Shown one piece after another: positions 8,679 to 18,600 of a stretch of DNA of 64,000 bases (its first letter is position 1; every line of letters begins with the position of its first letter). Origin of the DNA: a virus; the IMG/VR virus record IMGVR_UViG_3300033148_008025, positions 57,455-121,454 of that record; one strand, given 5' to 3'. Made by a program: the position numbers and the translations under genes. The notes under the pieces are model-generated. The model saw nothing but the letters and a program-made list of their open reading frames with translations. It had not been told where the DNA came from and searched no databases.

Positions 8679-10742
8679 ATGGCACTCCCAGTAAAAGAAT
8701 TCATCATTGAAAGGCTTCTTGAGTTTGACTCATCCTTTGACACGGGGTCCGGTGTCCCGACAACCGGGCTACTCATTGAGCCGCTTTCTGTGATTTTGCA
8801 ACCAGTTATCGATGAGCTATCTGTAGTTCAGGCGAGTTCCTCGATCCTCACAATCCTTGAGTCTTCTGATCCCGACTCTTTCCCGGAAGACATTGTTGAC
8901 GGACTGGCATCAAATGCATTTGTCGACAGAAACCCAGGGGAGATTGGCTCCGATGTCATGCGAATTCGTTTTTTTGAGCCGCAGCAATTTGAGGCGCAAC
9001 AAGGGGTACTCATCTTCCGCGGCCCAAGCGGTCAACGGTTTACAAATTCCGAATCTTTCGTAGTGACCTCATCGGAGATGAGCCTGAACAAAGACGGGAG
9101 TCTCTACTTTGCAGACATTCCGATTGTCTCCCTCGAGGAGGGGGAGGACTTCAATGTCAGTTCTGGTGCAATCACTTCCATGGAGGCCGAACCAAGTGGA
9201 GTTGCAAACGTAACAAACCTGTTTGGAATATTAGACGGAAGAGATAGGGAAACAAACACGGAATTAATCGATCGTATCAAGGTCGCAGTAACCGTTAGGG
9301 CACTTGTTACCGGGCGCGGAATCATCGTCACCCTCACCGAGAATTTCTCCACAATTGAAGAGATTACTCCCGTAGGATTTGGCGACCCTGAGATGATGAG
9401 GGACATTGTTTACAACGTTCACATCGGTGGGAATTCCGACGTCTACGTGAAAACATCGAATTTCACATCAGGGTTCAAAGATTTTTTCGGAATAGAAGTT
9501 GATACTTCTAGGCAGAAATCCGGTTACGGAACAATCTCTCTCCCGCTCGACTCCGTTGGATACTTCCTTGGGAACTCCGGAATTGACAGGACGAACATCG
9601 CGCCAACTGTAAGGGCTATCGATGGGCTTGTTGCCTACGCAGAAACCACAGACTACATACTAGACGACACATCTGGAACTATTTTCAGAGTTCCAGCCGG
9701 GTCGATTTTTCATCGTGAGGGAATATCTGGAGTTGTAACCGACACCAAGACATTGACTCAGGTCGGTGAGTTTGCAAGTGCACGGAGAGGTATGATCTTG
9801 ACTATTGATACCCCGGCAACGGTGTCGGGGAGATACACGGTCAGGGAGTCTCCAGATGCTGACACTGTCATCATCTACGGGGAGTTCTCAGTGGGATCGG
9901 AGACTGGCGTAAACTGGAGTCTTGATGACAACCTTACCGTGTCCTACGAGTACAATCCTATCTCTATCGACATAGCTGAAGCTGCAAGGTCTGATGACCG
10001 TGAAATATTCACCATTACAGATATCCCGCTTATGTATGTTGAATCCGTAGAAGTACTTGATCCGCTGTCCGGAGAGCAGACAGGCGTAACCCTGGAACCG
10101 CTGGGTGGGTTTGGTGCAGGCGGGTTTGGAGTTGGGGGATTCGGGGTTGGCAGCGGAGCGGATTTCAAGCTTGTTGTTGTAGACCCAACCCTTCGCCACT
10201 CGTCGGAGGAAAGCAACTACATCGAGTTTGACGCTAGCTATGCTGGCTATGCACTTAGGTTGAACTACTTTTATGCTTCTGCGATTCCGCCGATCCAGGC
10301 ATTCATGGATGACAGGAACAATCAGAGTCAAACAGCATCGCTACTTGCTCGCCACCACATCCCAGTGTTTGTTGATACTCAGAAGACGATCAGCTACGAC
10401 ATCTCCGCATCGTCCGAAGCTACTGCGCTGAGCACGGAAGAGATGGTCTCGCTCATCAGCGACTATATTAACGACATCGACCAGGACGGAGACCTTGAAA
10501 TCTCCGACATCATTGATGTCATGTATGACAGCGGTGCAACCCGGGTTGACCTCGGTGCCATACAGGAAATGCGCGGGGAAATTCACAACCATGATGGCTC
10601 AATTGAATACACACTTCCTGACAGCACGGGAAGTATGGTTATTCCAGATAACGACATCGAAGACCCAACTGACAAACCACTGTCCCCGCGCATTGCTAGA
10701 TTTCGTTCTAGAACAATATCCCTTCAAAGGAACGTTGTATGA
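8679..10742 (+). CDS. Baseplate J-like wedge protein (gp6-like), 687 aa
   Basis: The J/gp6 pattern is clear: a helical N-terminus (FIIERLLEFDSSFDT, then PLSVILQPVIDELSVVQ), a region where the residue property changes to beta (GVLIFRGPSGQRFT), and the typical block GRDRETNTELIDRIKVAVTVR with a following conserved ITPVGFGDPEMMRDIVYNVHIGG. J proteins form the dimeric wedges of the baseplate periphery. The chain is longer than P2 gpJ (about 300 aa) and close to T4 gp6 (660 aa). A Gly-rich tandem (GGFGAGGFGVGGFGVG, about 473-488) interrupts the C-terminal half and is probably a flexible loop. The stop overlaps the next start as ATGA. Confidence 0.85.
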   Translation: MALPVKEFIIERLLEFDSSFDTGSGVPTTGLLIEPLSVILQPVIDELSVVQASSSILTILESSDPDSFPEDIVDGLASNAFVDRNPGEIGSDVMRIRFFEPQQFEAQQGVLIFRGPSGQRFTNSESFVVTSSEMSLNKDGSLYFADIPIVSLEEGEDFNVSSGAITSMEAEPSGVANVTNLFGILDGRDRETNTELIDRIKVAVTVRALVTGRGIIVTLTENFSTIEEITPVGFGDPEMMRDIVYNVHIGGNSDVYVKTSNFTSGFKDFFGIEVDTSRQKSGYGTISLPLDSVGYFLGNSGIDRTNIAPTVRAIDGLVAYAETTDYILDDTSGTIFRVPAGSIFHREGISGVVTDTKTLTQVGEFASARRGMILTIDTPATVSGRYTVRESPDADTVIIYGEFSVGSETGVNWSLDDNLTVSYEYNPISIDIAEAARSDDREIFTITDIPLMYVESVEVLDPLSGEQTGVTLEPLGGFGAGGFGVGGFGVGSGADFKLVVVDPTLRHSSEESNYIEFDASYAGYALRLNYFYASAIPPIQAFMDDRNNQSQTASLLARHHIPVFVDTQKTISYDISASSEATALSTEEMVSLISDYINDIDQDGDLEISDIIDVMYDSGATRVDLGAIQEMRGEIHNHDGSIEYTLPDSTGSMVIPDNDIEDPTDKPLSPRIARFRSRTISLQRNVV

Positions 10743-11041
10743 ATATGGTTAGCTTTGTTGATGAACTGATAAGGGTTGGAGTCAGCAAGGCTCTAGCAAA
10801 ACATGCTTCCTTCGTTGGAGCAGAGCCGCACGAAGGGCTCGTTGGGAGCAGTGCGTATGCTGAAGACAACGTTCTTGTTCCAAGCGACGTAGCAACTAGG
10901 ATTCCTAGAACAGCAAGCCTTCCATCAAGCATTGCAGTTGGTAGGTTGGGTGAAATTAGTCCCGCAAATGATCCGATAGATAACAGAACAGAGGGGGGAC
11001 GACGTGAGTGTCTCTTCTGCCTTCCTTTGGCGATTTCTTGA
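10739..11041 (+). CDS. Small virion protein with SFVDELIRVG motif, 100 aa
   Basis: The ATG overlaps the J stop (ATGA) and follows AAAGGAA, so it is translationally coupled. The N-terminus MNMVSFVDELIRVGVSKA is a variant of the FADELTK-type motif found at the start of several head-module proteins (53144, 57735, 50849). The rest is short, polar and without a recognisable fold. The 3' end overlaps the next gene by 38 bp. Placement between two baseplate genes is the odd point, since the other copies lie mainly in the head module. Confidence 0.6.
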   Translation: MNMVSFVDELIRVGVSKALAKHASFVGAEPHEGLVGSSAYAEDNVLVPSDVATRIPRTASLPSSIAVGRLGEISPANDPIDNRTEGGRRECLFCLPLAIS

Positions 11042-13406
11042 CGATGTATGGGACCTTCTTCCAACCAAAGACAGGAGCCTGTTTGAAAGCTACTGGTCCG
11101 GACTAATCCAGGTTGCATCAGACTTGGAGCAGAAAACCATTGAGGCCGGGCTTTCAAACGAGATTTCCACTGTTCCCGTGTTCCTTACGGATAGATGGAA
11201 TCGATACTCGATGGATGAGGAGAACACTGACACGTTTGACGCGTCTGACAGTCTTACACTTCTGGGGAGCACCCTATCTAGGATGTCAAAGGAAGCTGGT
11301 TTTTACGACACACTGAAAGTTTCACTTCCATCAGGGCAGATTGCACACGAAGAAACAATGCAATTCTTCGATCAGTCTGTCCGGCATCTTCGATACGGGA
11401 AGATTGTGAAAGGAACGATCTCCATCGTCTCTGGCGATTTCGAATATACCCAAAACAGGGACTATGCAATTAACGTTGCCGATGGGTCTATCCAGACCAT
11501 CAACTCGGGACGGATTCCGATTGATGACATCGTCACAATCCGATACCTCCACGAGGAATACACTCGAGGGCTTGACTACGAAATTGACGAGCTTAACTCT
11601 GGAGTCTACCGAACAGCCAGTACGGTCATTCCTGACGGAAAGGTAGTGACAGCAAGCTACTCATACAACAGCACAGCTACGCTTCCGTTGGAAGGTTCTT
11701 CCGCTTCCATCAAGGGCGCTGAACTCACGGACCTGTCGAAGGACTTCAGTACACTTCTTCCAAGCAGAACTCTTACCATTTCCAGTGGGCCAAACTCCGG
11801 AGAGTACTCGGTCAATTCAGTTCTCAGTACCAACAAGATACAGATTTCAACGTCGTTTCCCGTAGACCAAGAAACGGATGTAGTCTATTCGATCAACGCA
11901 TTTCCGTATGGCCTGAAAATTGACAAGCAAGTCGTATCTATTCCACTCATTCAAGACAGAGTAGATCTCCCGTCATCCGTGATGGTAGAGGGCATTGATT
12001 ACGTTTTGCGCGACGGAATTTTTTCGTGCAGAACCGCATTCAGAATAAGTGAACTTGGATCTGAGAGTACTCGGACCAGGCAAATGTGGGCCGAGGTCAC
12101 AAAGGTCGACAAGGAAACGCCGTATAGGAACTTCGGTGTACTCATAGACTTCTACCGAAAAAACTCAGACAGCTACAAGCTGGCACTGCAGGGGCTCTGG
12201 TACACGTTCTGGACCGGTTCCACGCCTGGAAACCTCGAGAGAGGGTTGCACATCCTCCTGGGCCTACCATTTGCCAGGAAAGCGGGGACGGTTACCAGGG
12301 TGGACTCAACGGCTGGGATTATCGAGATCACAGATGGGCGAGGTCAGATCATTACCTATACGATTCCGTCTGAGTTGGAGGCCGAGGTCTCGCGCGGCGA
12401 CGAAGTTTTCAGGTTCCAGCAACTAACAACTGGGGTTGAAATAGTAGACAGGAACAACTATCCAGGATTTGTTTCAAGCCATATCGGACGAGCAGGAATC
12501 CAGCGTTTTTTAACTGACAACGCAACCAGGGGGAGCGGCAGCTCTGACGAGACAAGAGCTTTGACGCTGCTTGAAAACCACCTACTGCTTCCCCAGGTAC
12601 TCGCCTCCGCAGTAACGGAAAGGGTTAACGTTTCTGAACTCACAACGTTCCTGGACAACATGAAACCCAGCTGGACTGAGTATGTGTTTTCATTCGCAGT
12701 TGAAGAGGATGAGTCTCTTCTCGCAGAAGAGGACCTCGGCCCTGTTGAGCCGGCGCTCAACCTGACAACGACAATTTCCAACAATGAGTGGAACCAGTCC
12801 TACGGGAATGGCAATTTCTCTGTTGAAAGCTCAACGGGGAAAACAATTGGAATTGGCAGCATCGCAGCCGGCAACTTTAGCGATATCTCTGGCAACTTTA
12901 TCGCAAACAATGTCAAGCCTGGGGATTTCCTTCAGATTTTCAACCAAACATTCAAGGGCTATCACCGAGTAATCGAAGTTTTCAGTCTCAACCTGCTGTC
13001 GATTGACATACCAGATTCCGACCTGGCTGAGGAGTTCTCACTTTCGTATGTCATCATCCCGAAGGAGCGTGCCGGTCTAAACCATGATTCGGTGTGCCTT
13101 GCCAGGGAGAACATAATCATGAATGGGTCAGCTTATTCAACCCCGGCTACACTGAATACAAAAACAGACATAGACTTTTCTGAGACATCTATCGAGGATG
13201 ACGATGTTCTCTCATTACTTCTGGTCGACATCGGGATCACTGGTGACGAGGTCCAGGTCATAACGGCTGCAGATGTCATCAGCCAGGAGTTTTCCGTCGG
13301 GACACCCCCTGCGGCACCTATCTCAAGAGATCACCAACTTGCCTCAACAGTGCTGAAGAGAACAGATAATAGCGGCCCAACCGTCACAGATGCGTTCGCT
13401 ATCTAA
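11004..13406 (+). CDS. Predicted baseplate/tail-fibre-attachment protein, 800 aa
   Basis: GTG start preceded by GAGGGGGG, inside the end of the previous gene. The N-terminus (residues about 1-60) is helical (FLWRFLDDVWDLLPTKDRS). The rest is mostly beta with repeated small modules, for example the strand-turn units around 240-300 (SRTLTISSGPNSGEYSVNSV) and 625-690 (AGNFSDISGNFIANNVKPGDFLQIF). A segment near 410-430 (LERGLHILLGLPFARKAGT) recurs in tail proteins that follow J genes. Most likely a large baseplate periphery or fibre-base protein. No enzymatic motif is visible. Confidence 0.65.
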   Translation: MSVSSAFLWRFLDDVWDLLPTKDRSLFESYWSGLIQVASDLEQKTIEAGLSNEISTVPVFLTDRWNRYSMDEENTDTFDASDSLTLLGSTLSRMSKEAGFYDTLKVSLPSGQIAHEETMQFFDQSVRHLRYGKIVKGTISIVSGDFEYTQNRDYAINVADGSIQTINSGRIPIDDIVTIRYLHEEYTRGLDYEIDELNSGVYRTASTVIPDGKVVTASYSYNSTATLPLEGSSASIKGAELTDLSKDFSTLLPSRTLTISSGPNSGEYSVNSVLSTNKIQISTSFPVDQETDVVYSINAFPYGLKIDKQVVSIPLIQDRVDLPSSVMVEGIDYVLRDGIFSCRTAFRISELGSESTRTRQMWAEVTKVDKETPYRNFGVLIDFYRKNSDSYKLALQGLWYTFWTGSTPGNLERGLHILLGLPFARKAGTVTRVDSTAGIIEITDGRGQIITYTIPSELEAEVSRGDEVFRFQQLTTGVEIVDRNNYPGFVSSHIGRAGIQRFLTDNATRGSGSSDETRALTLLENHLLLPQVLASAVTERVNVSELTTFLDNMKPSWTEYVFSFAVEEDESLLAEEDLGPVEPALNLTTTISNNEWNQSYGNGNFSVESSTGKTIGIGSIAAGNFSDISGNFIANNVKPGDFLQIFNQTFKGYHRVIEVFSLNLLSIDIPDSDLAEEFSLSYVIIPKERAGLNHDSVCLARENIIMNGSAYSTPATLNTKTDIDFSETSIEDDDVLSLLLVDIGITGDEVQVITAADVISQEFSVGTPPAAPISRDHQLASTVLKRTDNSGPTVTDAFAI

Positions 13407-13415
13407 ATCAACAGA

Positions 13416-13445
13416 TTGACGACCTGCCATCGGTCAAACTAGAAT
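13416..13445 (+). promoter_or_regulatory. Possible sigma-70-type promoter before the fibre genes
   Basis: TTGACG (13416-13421), an 18-base spacer and TAGAAT (13440-13445) lie in the 51-bp gap before the gene at 13458. The expected transcript start would be within a few bases of the ribosome site GAGGAGA, leaving a very short leader, which weakens the call. Confidence 0.25.
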
Positions 13446-13457
13446 CCGAGGAGAATC

Positions 13458-14096
13458 ATGCGCTTGCCCAAATTTCTTAGGTTCCTGGAGCCACAGCAAC
13501 CATCTCAGCCAGAGAGAGACAAACTCGGGGTTGCCGGACACATCACAGTCGAACGACGAGCTGGCAGTGGACCAAGTGAGGTTGTTGTTGACCAAAAAAA
13601 CTTCATTGTCGATGGCGGGCTGACAGGTGTTCGAGACCTGCTTGCAGGAGTAAACGGCGGAGGGTTCGCTGGGTCTATTTTCAGAATGGCAATTGGGGAT
13701 GGAGGCGTTCCCGCGGGAGAGCTATTCAACCCCAAACTCCCAGATTCAACCTGGCCGACTAGGACGGAGCTTTATCACGAAGTCCTAAGACATGATATTT
13801 CCGTTTTCTCCACTCCGACTGACACGTCGATTCGATTCGTTGGAAGCTTCAACTCGTCAGTAATCGACGACACCAGCTACGACCTGGCCGACAGGGTCAT
13901 CAATGAAGCATCACTCATCATCGGTGATGGAATCCTAACGATCGGTGGAGACCCGAAGCAGGTCAACAAGGATACGCCAGACGTTGTAGATGCCGACGAG
14001 CTCATGTTTTCAACAAGAACATTCAAATCTGTATCGTTCGACTCCCTGGAAGATGTCACAGTGACAATCACATGGACAATTACGATTAAATCGTAA
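13458..14096 (+). CDS. Tail-fibre/baseplate periphery protein, 212 aa
   Basis: Starts after GAGGAGA. The layout matches a widespread small tail-fibre family: a short basic N-terminus, a segment around NFIVDGGLTGVRDLLAG, then FRMAIGDGG with a following acidic region, a middle strand SIRFVGSFNSSVIDD, INEASLIIGDGI and a C-terminal block STRTFKSVSF ending TVTITWTITIKS. Such proteins sit between the baseplate and the fibres. Function is inferred from this layout and from position between the 800-aa baseplate protein and the fibres. Confidence 0.6.
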   Translation: MRLPKFLRFLEPQQPSQPERDKLGVAGHITVERRAGSGPSEVVVDQKNFIVDGGLTGVRDLLAGVNGGGFAGSIFRMAIGDGGVPAGELFNPKLPDSTWPTRTELYHEVLRHDISVFSTPTDTSIRFVGSFNSSVIDDTSYDLADRVINEASLIIGDGILTIGGDPKQVNKDTPDVVDADELMFSTRTFKSVSFDSLEDVTVTITWTITIKS

Positions 14097-14108
14097 CGGA
14101 GAATCTGC

Positions 14109-15644
14109 ATGCCAAAGCAAACATCATTCCTCAGCCTAATCCTTCCAGAAAAAAACGAGTTCGTTGACAGCTGGAATGATCCAGTTAACCAGAATTCCGA
14201 AGACATCGACTCCTGGATCGAAGACCTTTATGATTCCCTCGTTGGAACATCCTCGACTTCGACCTGGTCTTCCCTTCGAGGGAGCCATGGCAGCCTTGCT
14301 GCACGGCTAAATGTATCCATCAACAGCGATGGAACAATCAACGTTTCAAGCTCCCCAGACATACTTGATATGTCAACATCCGAGGTACGAGGGCAATTTA
14401 GCGGACCTCGAGACCGGCTGAATGACAGCGATCATCAAATGTTTGATGCTCGACAACCAGTCGCTGACGGTCGGTTTTCGCCAATGGCATCGGGCGGCCC
14501 TTCCGCAGGTTTCCCAGGGGAAGACCTTGATGCTGGAATGGCCCTACGCTCTGCCGACTTCGGCGCTTCCTCTGATTCCCCGCTCGGATCCCCGATGATG
14601 CCATCAGCTCCTGGCCTCGTCAGGGGTGGGGCCTCCAGTCTGATTACTGGCACAGCCGAACATCAAGTCACGTTTCATGCTGACACTACACCCGCAATCT
14701 TCAATATCGACGGATACATTTTCAGGATACGCGAGCAAATCCAACTAGACTACGCACTTTTATCTCCCGCCGCTGGCAACTACGTTTGGATTTTCGCAGA
14801 AAGAAATGATGCATCCTACGGAACATCTAGCTATCGATATAGCCAGGATGGTGGGTTCGCATCAAAAGATCTTCGTCGACGTCAGGAGGGAAGCGATGGT
14901 CTTACCTCTGGCTCGGTGTTCACGTCATCGTCGGCAAAGTTCACAACTGCAATTCTTGGCAAGGTAAAAGAGGGGGATACTCTCGTAATCGAAGGCGGCG
15001 ATGCTGCCGGAAGCTACGTGATTAACGCAATCGACCTGACCAGCACAGATACTAAGCTGACGGTCAAAGGAATCTTCAAGGCAGATTTGAGCGGTCTGTC
15101 TTGGCATGTACTCGACAATGCAATTCCAAATATTGGTGCTGTCGTTACCGACTCAGATCCAACTACGGAGCCACCGTTTGTTGCCGGTAGAGTCTACATT
15201 GGTCGAGCACTACACGTCGTTTCTTCCCCGCCAGACCCTGTTGTTCCGTTTGCCGACTGTGGTGTTTTTGACTCTGGCTGGCAAGCGGTTACTGCTGCAG
15301 GTATCGCTGCAAGCGGTGCTTCATACGACCATAACCTTGGGGCAATTCCAAGCAGTGTTGAAATTCAGTTTCGAGTAGATCCACAGAGCGATGCATACGA
15401 GCCGATAGTACGAAGAACTTTCGTTACAAACGTAACAGGGCTGACTGACGGAGATGCTGCAGTTGGAAGTATTTCAAACGCAGTGGTTTACATCCCGTCT
15501 ACTCAGTGGAAGTCATCGAATACAACGTTAGTCGTTTCACTCAAAAACTCATTTACCGACCCGTCGGTTGCGGAAGCGCTTTTTACCGATATTTCTGGCG
15601 CAGACCAAATAAGCGGGGAGATGCGCGTCATAGCGCGGAGATAG
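14109..15644 (+). CDS. Tail fibre-like structural protein, 511 aa
   Basis: The start resembles fibre and neck-passage proteins: FLSLILPEKNEFVDSWND followed by NQNSEDIDSWI (residues about 6-36), then a helical segment and a hydrophilic Ser/Gly/Pro-rich middle (about 85-180). The C-terminal half is beta-rich (DNAIPNIGAVVTDSDPTTEP, FVAGRVYIGRALHVV), typical for a fibre shaft or head domain. It sits between a fibre-base protein and the large beta-helix fibre. The stop is 3 bp before the next start. Confidence 0.6.
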   Translation: MPKQTSFLSLILPEKNEFVDSWNDPVNQNSEDIDSWIEDLYDSLVGTSSTSTWSSLRGSHGSLAARLNVSINSDGTINVSSSPDILDMSTSEVRGQFSGPRDRLNDSDHQMFDARQPVADGRFSPMASGGPSAGFPGEDLDAGMALRSADFGASSDSPLGSPMMPSAPGLVRGGASSLITGTAEHQVTFHADTTPAIFNIDGYIFRIREQIQLDYALLSPAAGNYVWIFAERNDASYGTSSYRYSQDGGFASKDLRRRQEGSDGLTSGSVFTSSSAKFTTAILGKVKEGDTLVIEGGDAAGSYVINAIDLTSTDTKLTVKGIFKADLSGLSWHVLDNAIPNIGAVVTDSDPTTEPPFVAGRVYIGRALHVVSSPPDPVVPFADCGVFDSGWQAVTAAGIAASGASYDHNLGAIPSSVEIQFRVDPQSDAYEPIVRRTFVTNVTGLTDGDAAVGSISNAVVYIPSTQWKSSNTTLVVSLKNSFTDPSVAEALFTDISGADQISGEMRVIARR

Positions 15645-15647
15645 TTC

Positions 15648-18600
15648 ATGGCAACGCAGGTAACAACAGCATCCAGCAAGACTGTTTCGTTCAAGTCTCC
15701 GTATACGGGATCTACGTTTCAGAAACTGGTAGAGGAACTGCTCGGTCAGGATGGATATCTTTCGGGAGGCCTGACATCCGACAACGGAGCAACAATCACC
15801 GTCGAAGCGTTTAAGTTTGTTTCTAGGGGGATCATAGGTGAATCCCTTGCAAGCTCGGCATTGGACGTTCCGACATCCTCTGAGAATTGGTACATCGTCG
15901 CTTCACTTCCAGACGATGATCCGGACTCCGGTATTGTCGTGTGGGTCACCACCAGTAGAGCCGCTGCTGCAAATGGCGTAGTTATAGCCACCAAAACTGG
16001 TGATGTCTGGAGGAACCCAGACGGCGTTGATATCAAGGCTGCGCTAGAACGTCCCACTGAGCCTGGGCCAGAATCCGGATTCACAGGAACATATCGAAAC
16101 ACCGGGGACGTTTACGACTCAGCGGATGGAACAACAGTTGTAGATCTAATTATGGCCAACAGAGGTTTGGCCGTTCACCCGCTTGGGGGGCGAAGGGTTA
16201 CAGATCCTATCGCAGGGGAAAGTGCACGACACCTAGAGTCATCTCCTGTCCCCGCTTCAATTATTGGCAATCGATCTGATCGCATTGTTCTCCGACAGAG
16301 AGAGGCGTTTTCGTCGGAGGTTGCTTATCTCGTTGGAGGGATGAGCAATGAAATCAACCAGACGATTACCGCACTTGGAACTGGTGATGGACATTCTCAT
16401 TGGCACGGGGAATCGAGTGGTGCACTTGCCGATCAGTGGATGGTCTGGGGCGACGGGTCTGACTTACACAACTACGGTCCATTTGGAAACCTAACGCTAC
16501 TTACCGGTGGAGCAACAATCGGTGAAGTAAAAATCCTAGGGCAACGCGATTCCGACGGAGCCCTTATCGTTGTCTATATCGACGGATCAGATCTCAGGAT
16601 GGTTTCATTCCATCCAACTACTGGTGCAATCGTAAATGCATCAATTGCACTAGAGGCACTTGGAAGTGTGGTTTTGAGGTTTGATGCGACGCTGGATCAG
16701 GAAGAAAAAGTTCGAGTAGTATTTGAATACGACGATGGAACATCGCCCAGTCAACAGATTTACTACGGGAAATTCAATACAGCGACAGCTTCATTCGGCG
16801 TAGCTGAAAGAACCCCTAGATATCTTGAACTGGCAAACAGCGGTTTCAATGATACCAAGCCAGAAATTCAAATATGTAGGAATGGGATTTCACACATTGT
16901 TTTCATTCGCGGAGTTGGCACTGACGAATTTGGCAGTATGCGCTATGTTCGCCTCGACCAGAACGATAATGTTTTAGATGGTCGAACGTACTCCGCTGCC
17001 ACAGAGGTTGGTACGCCAGATTCCCAGGTTGAGGTTGGCATCGGCCCGGAGGCCTACGACGACTTCGAACTGCTTTCACTTACCGTTACTCCACATGATG
17101 AGGTTTTTGCTGCTGTAGGCGTGCGACCAGTCGGCCAAACATCCCCACAAGGGCTCTTGCTATTCAGTCCAGACCTTGAAGATCGGACGGGGTATCCGTT
17201 TGTAACGATTCCCCAGTCAAGCGGTGCAGTAGAACGAGACTCTATCGGAATCACGCATGGTGACGGTGGGGAACTCTACGTATCGTCGATGCTCACTACT
17301 GATAAGATCCTGACAACCCATATCAGCCCGAAGCCGGGAATCAGTGGGGTGGCCGACTTCATTGTCGGGGAATCAAGCGGTGGCGAAGACTCTGTTGCTA
17401 ACACGTCGATTGGAATGCTTACCGTTGGATTTGGCCCAACAGGAGAGCTTATTTACGTCTACGACAAGGGAGCCAACGGGATCACAAGAGATCGACGATC
17501 GGCTATAGCCAATGTTGTCCCGAGCCTCCATCCAAACGATGTTCTGCTTCAGACGGTAAGTATCGAGCAAAGTGCTGTTGGAGCAGTAACGGAGGGGTCG
17601 GTTGAGGTTCTGCAATCTCGACAAAAAGGAACAAAGCTGCCGGTCGTCATTGGACAAGAAGGTGACTACCAGGGATACGGTTCACTGGAAAGCGCACTTG
17701 CTGCACTCAGTGAAAGCGGAGGGGGGCAGGCCATTCTTCGCGGAGGCGTACATAAAACCAATGCAGCAACCCTCGAGGTCCCGGCCAACGTCTCGCTGTC
17801 TGGGCAGCCTGGAGCCGTCGTGGATGGCTCTATCAGCGTCAAGGGGTTGGGGGTGGGAGCTGTCACTATGTTTGGCAGCGTTATGGAAAGTGCTACAGAC
17901 TTTTCCGCCTACGCCAATCCCGGTGGATGGGTCTTCCTAAGCGGAACCGGTGGGACCGGATGGCACAGGATCAGGAAGGTTCTTCGCAACCCAGCAACCG
18001 GATCCAGGGCATTGCTTGATGATGGTATTGGAGGTGTAACTCCTGTTGGAACGATTGCAGAGATTGTTGCTTCGAACATCTCTCTTGAGAACATTGCAAT
18101 CCTTGGAAACCTCACAGTTGACAGATGTAGGCAGTGCGTCTTCCGCAACATATCGCTGATATCTGACACAGCGGTGATTAGCAGCAACCTTACTTACCAG
18201 TCGCTGTTTGACAACGTCGACCTAACGCAGGCCGCTGCGAGTGGCAGTGCTCTTGTTGCTAGTAACGGTGAATACAACACCTACCAAGGCATTAGACTTT
18301 CGGACACTCGAGGACTTATTGAGATTGCCGACAGCGAACAGCACCCAACGCTGATTGCTTGCAAGGGCGACGAGTCAAATTCCGCACTCGCCATCTACGA
18401 CCTGACTGGAACCAGGACAACGCCAGCAAAGGTGATTGGATGCGAGGGGCGCTTTGCAGCAACAAACCTTGATTGGATTGTGTCCAATATTGGAAGTGTC
18501 GTTCGCTCCGGCGAAGGGCTGGGGGCCATGAGGCTTGAGGATGACGGAACCAGAGCCGCGGGTGGTGATGGTGCCATATCTCTCACGGGCGTTAGCGGAA

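Noticed and set aside
10102-10155. Gly-rich tandem repeat in baseplate J gene considered as a genetic repeat element
   Set aside because: It is short, in frame, codes for repeated GGFG units and is better explained as a protein loop.
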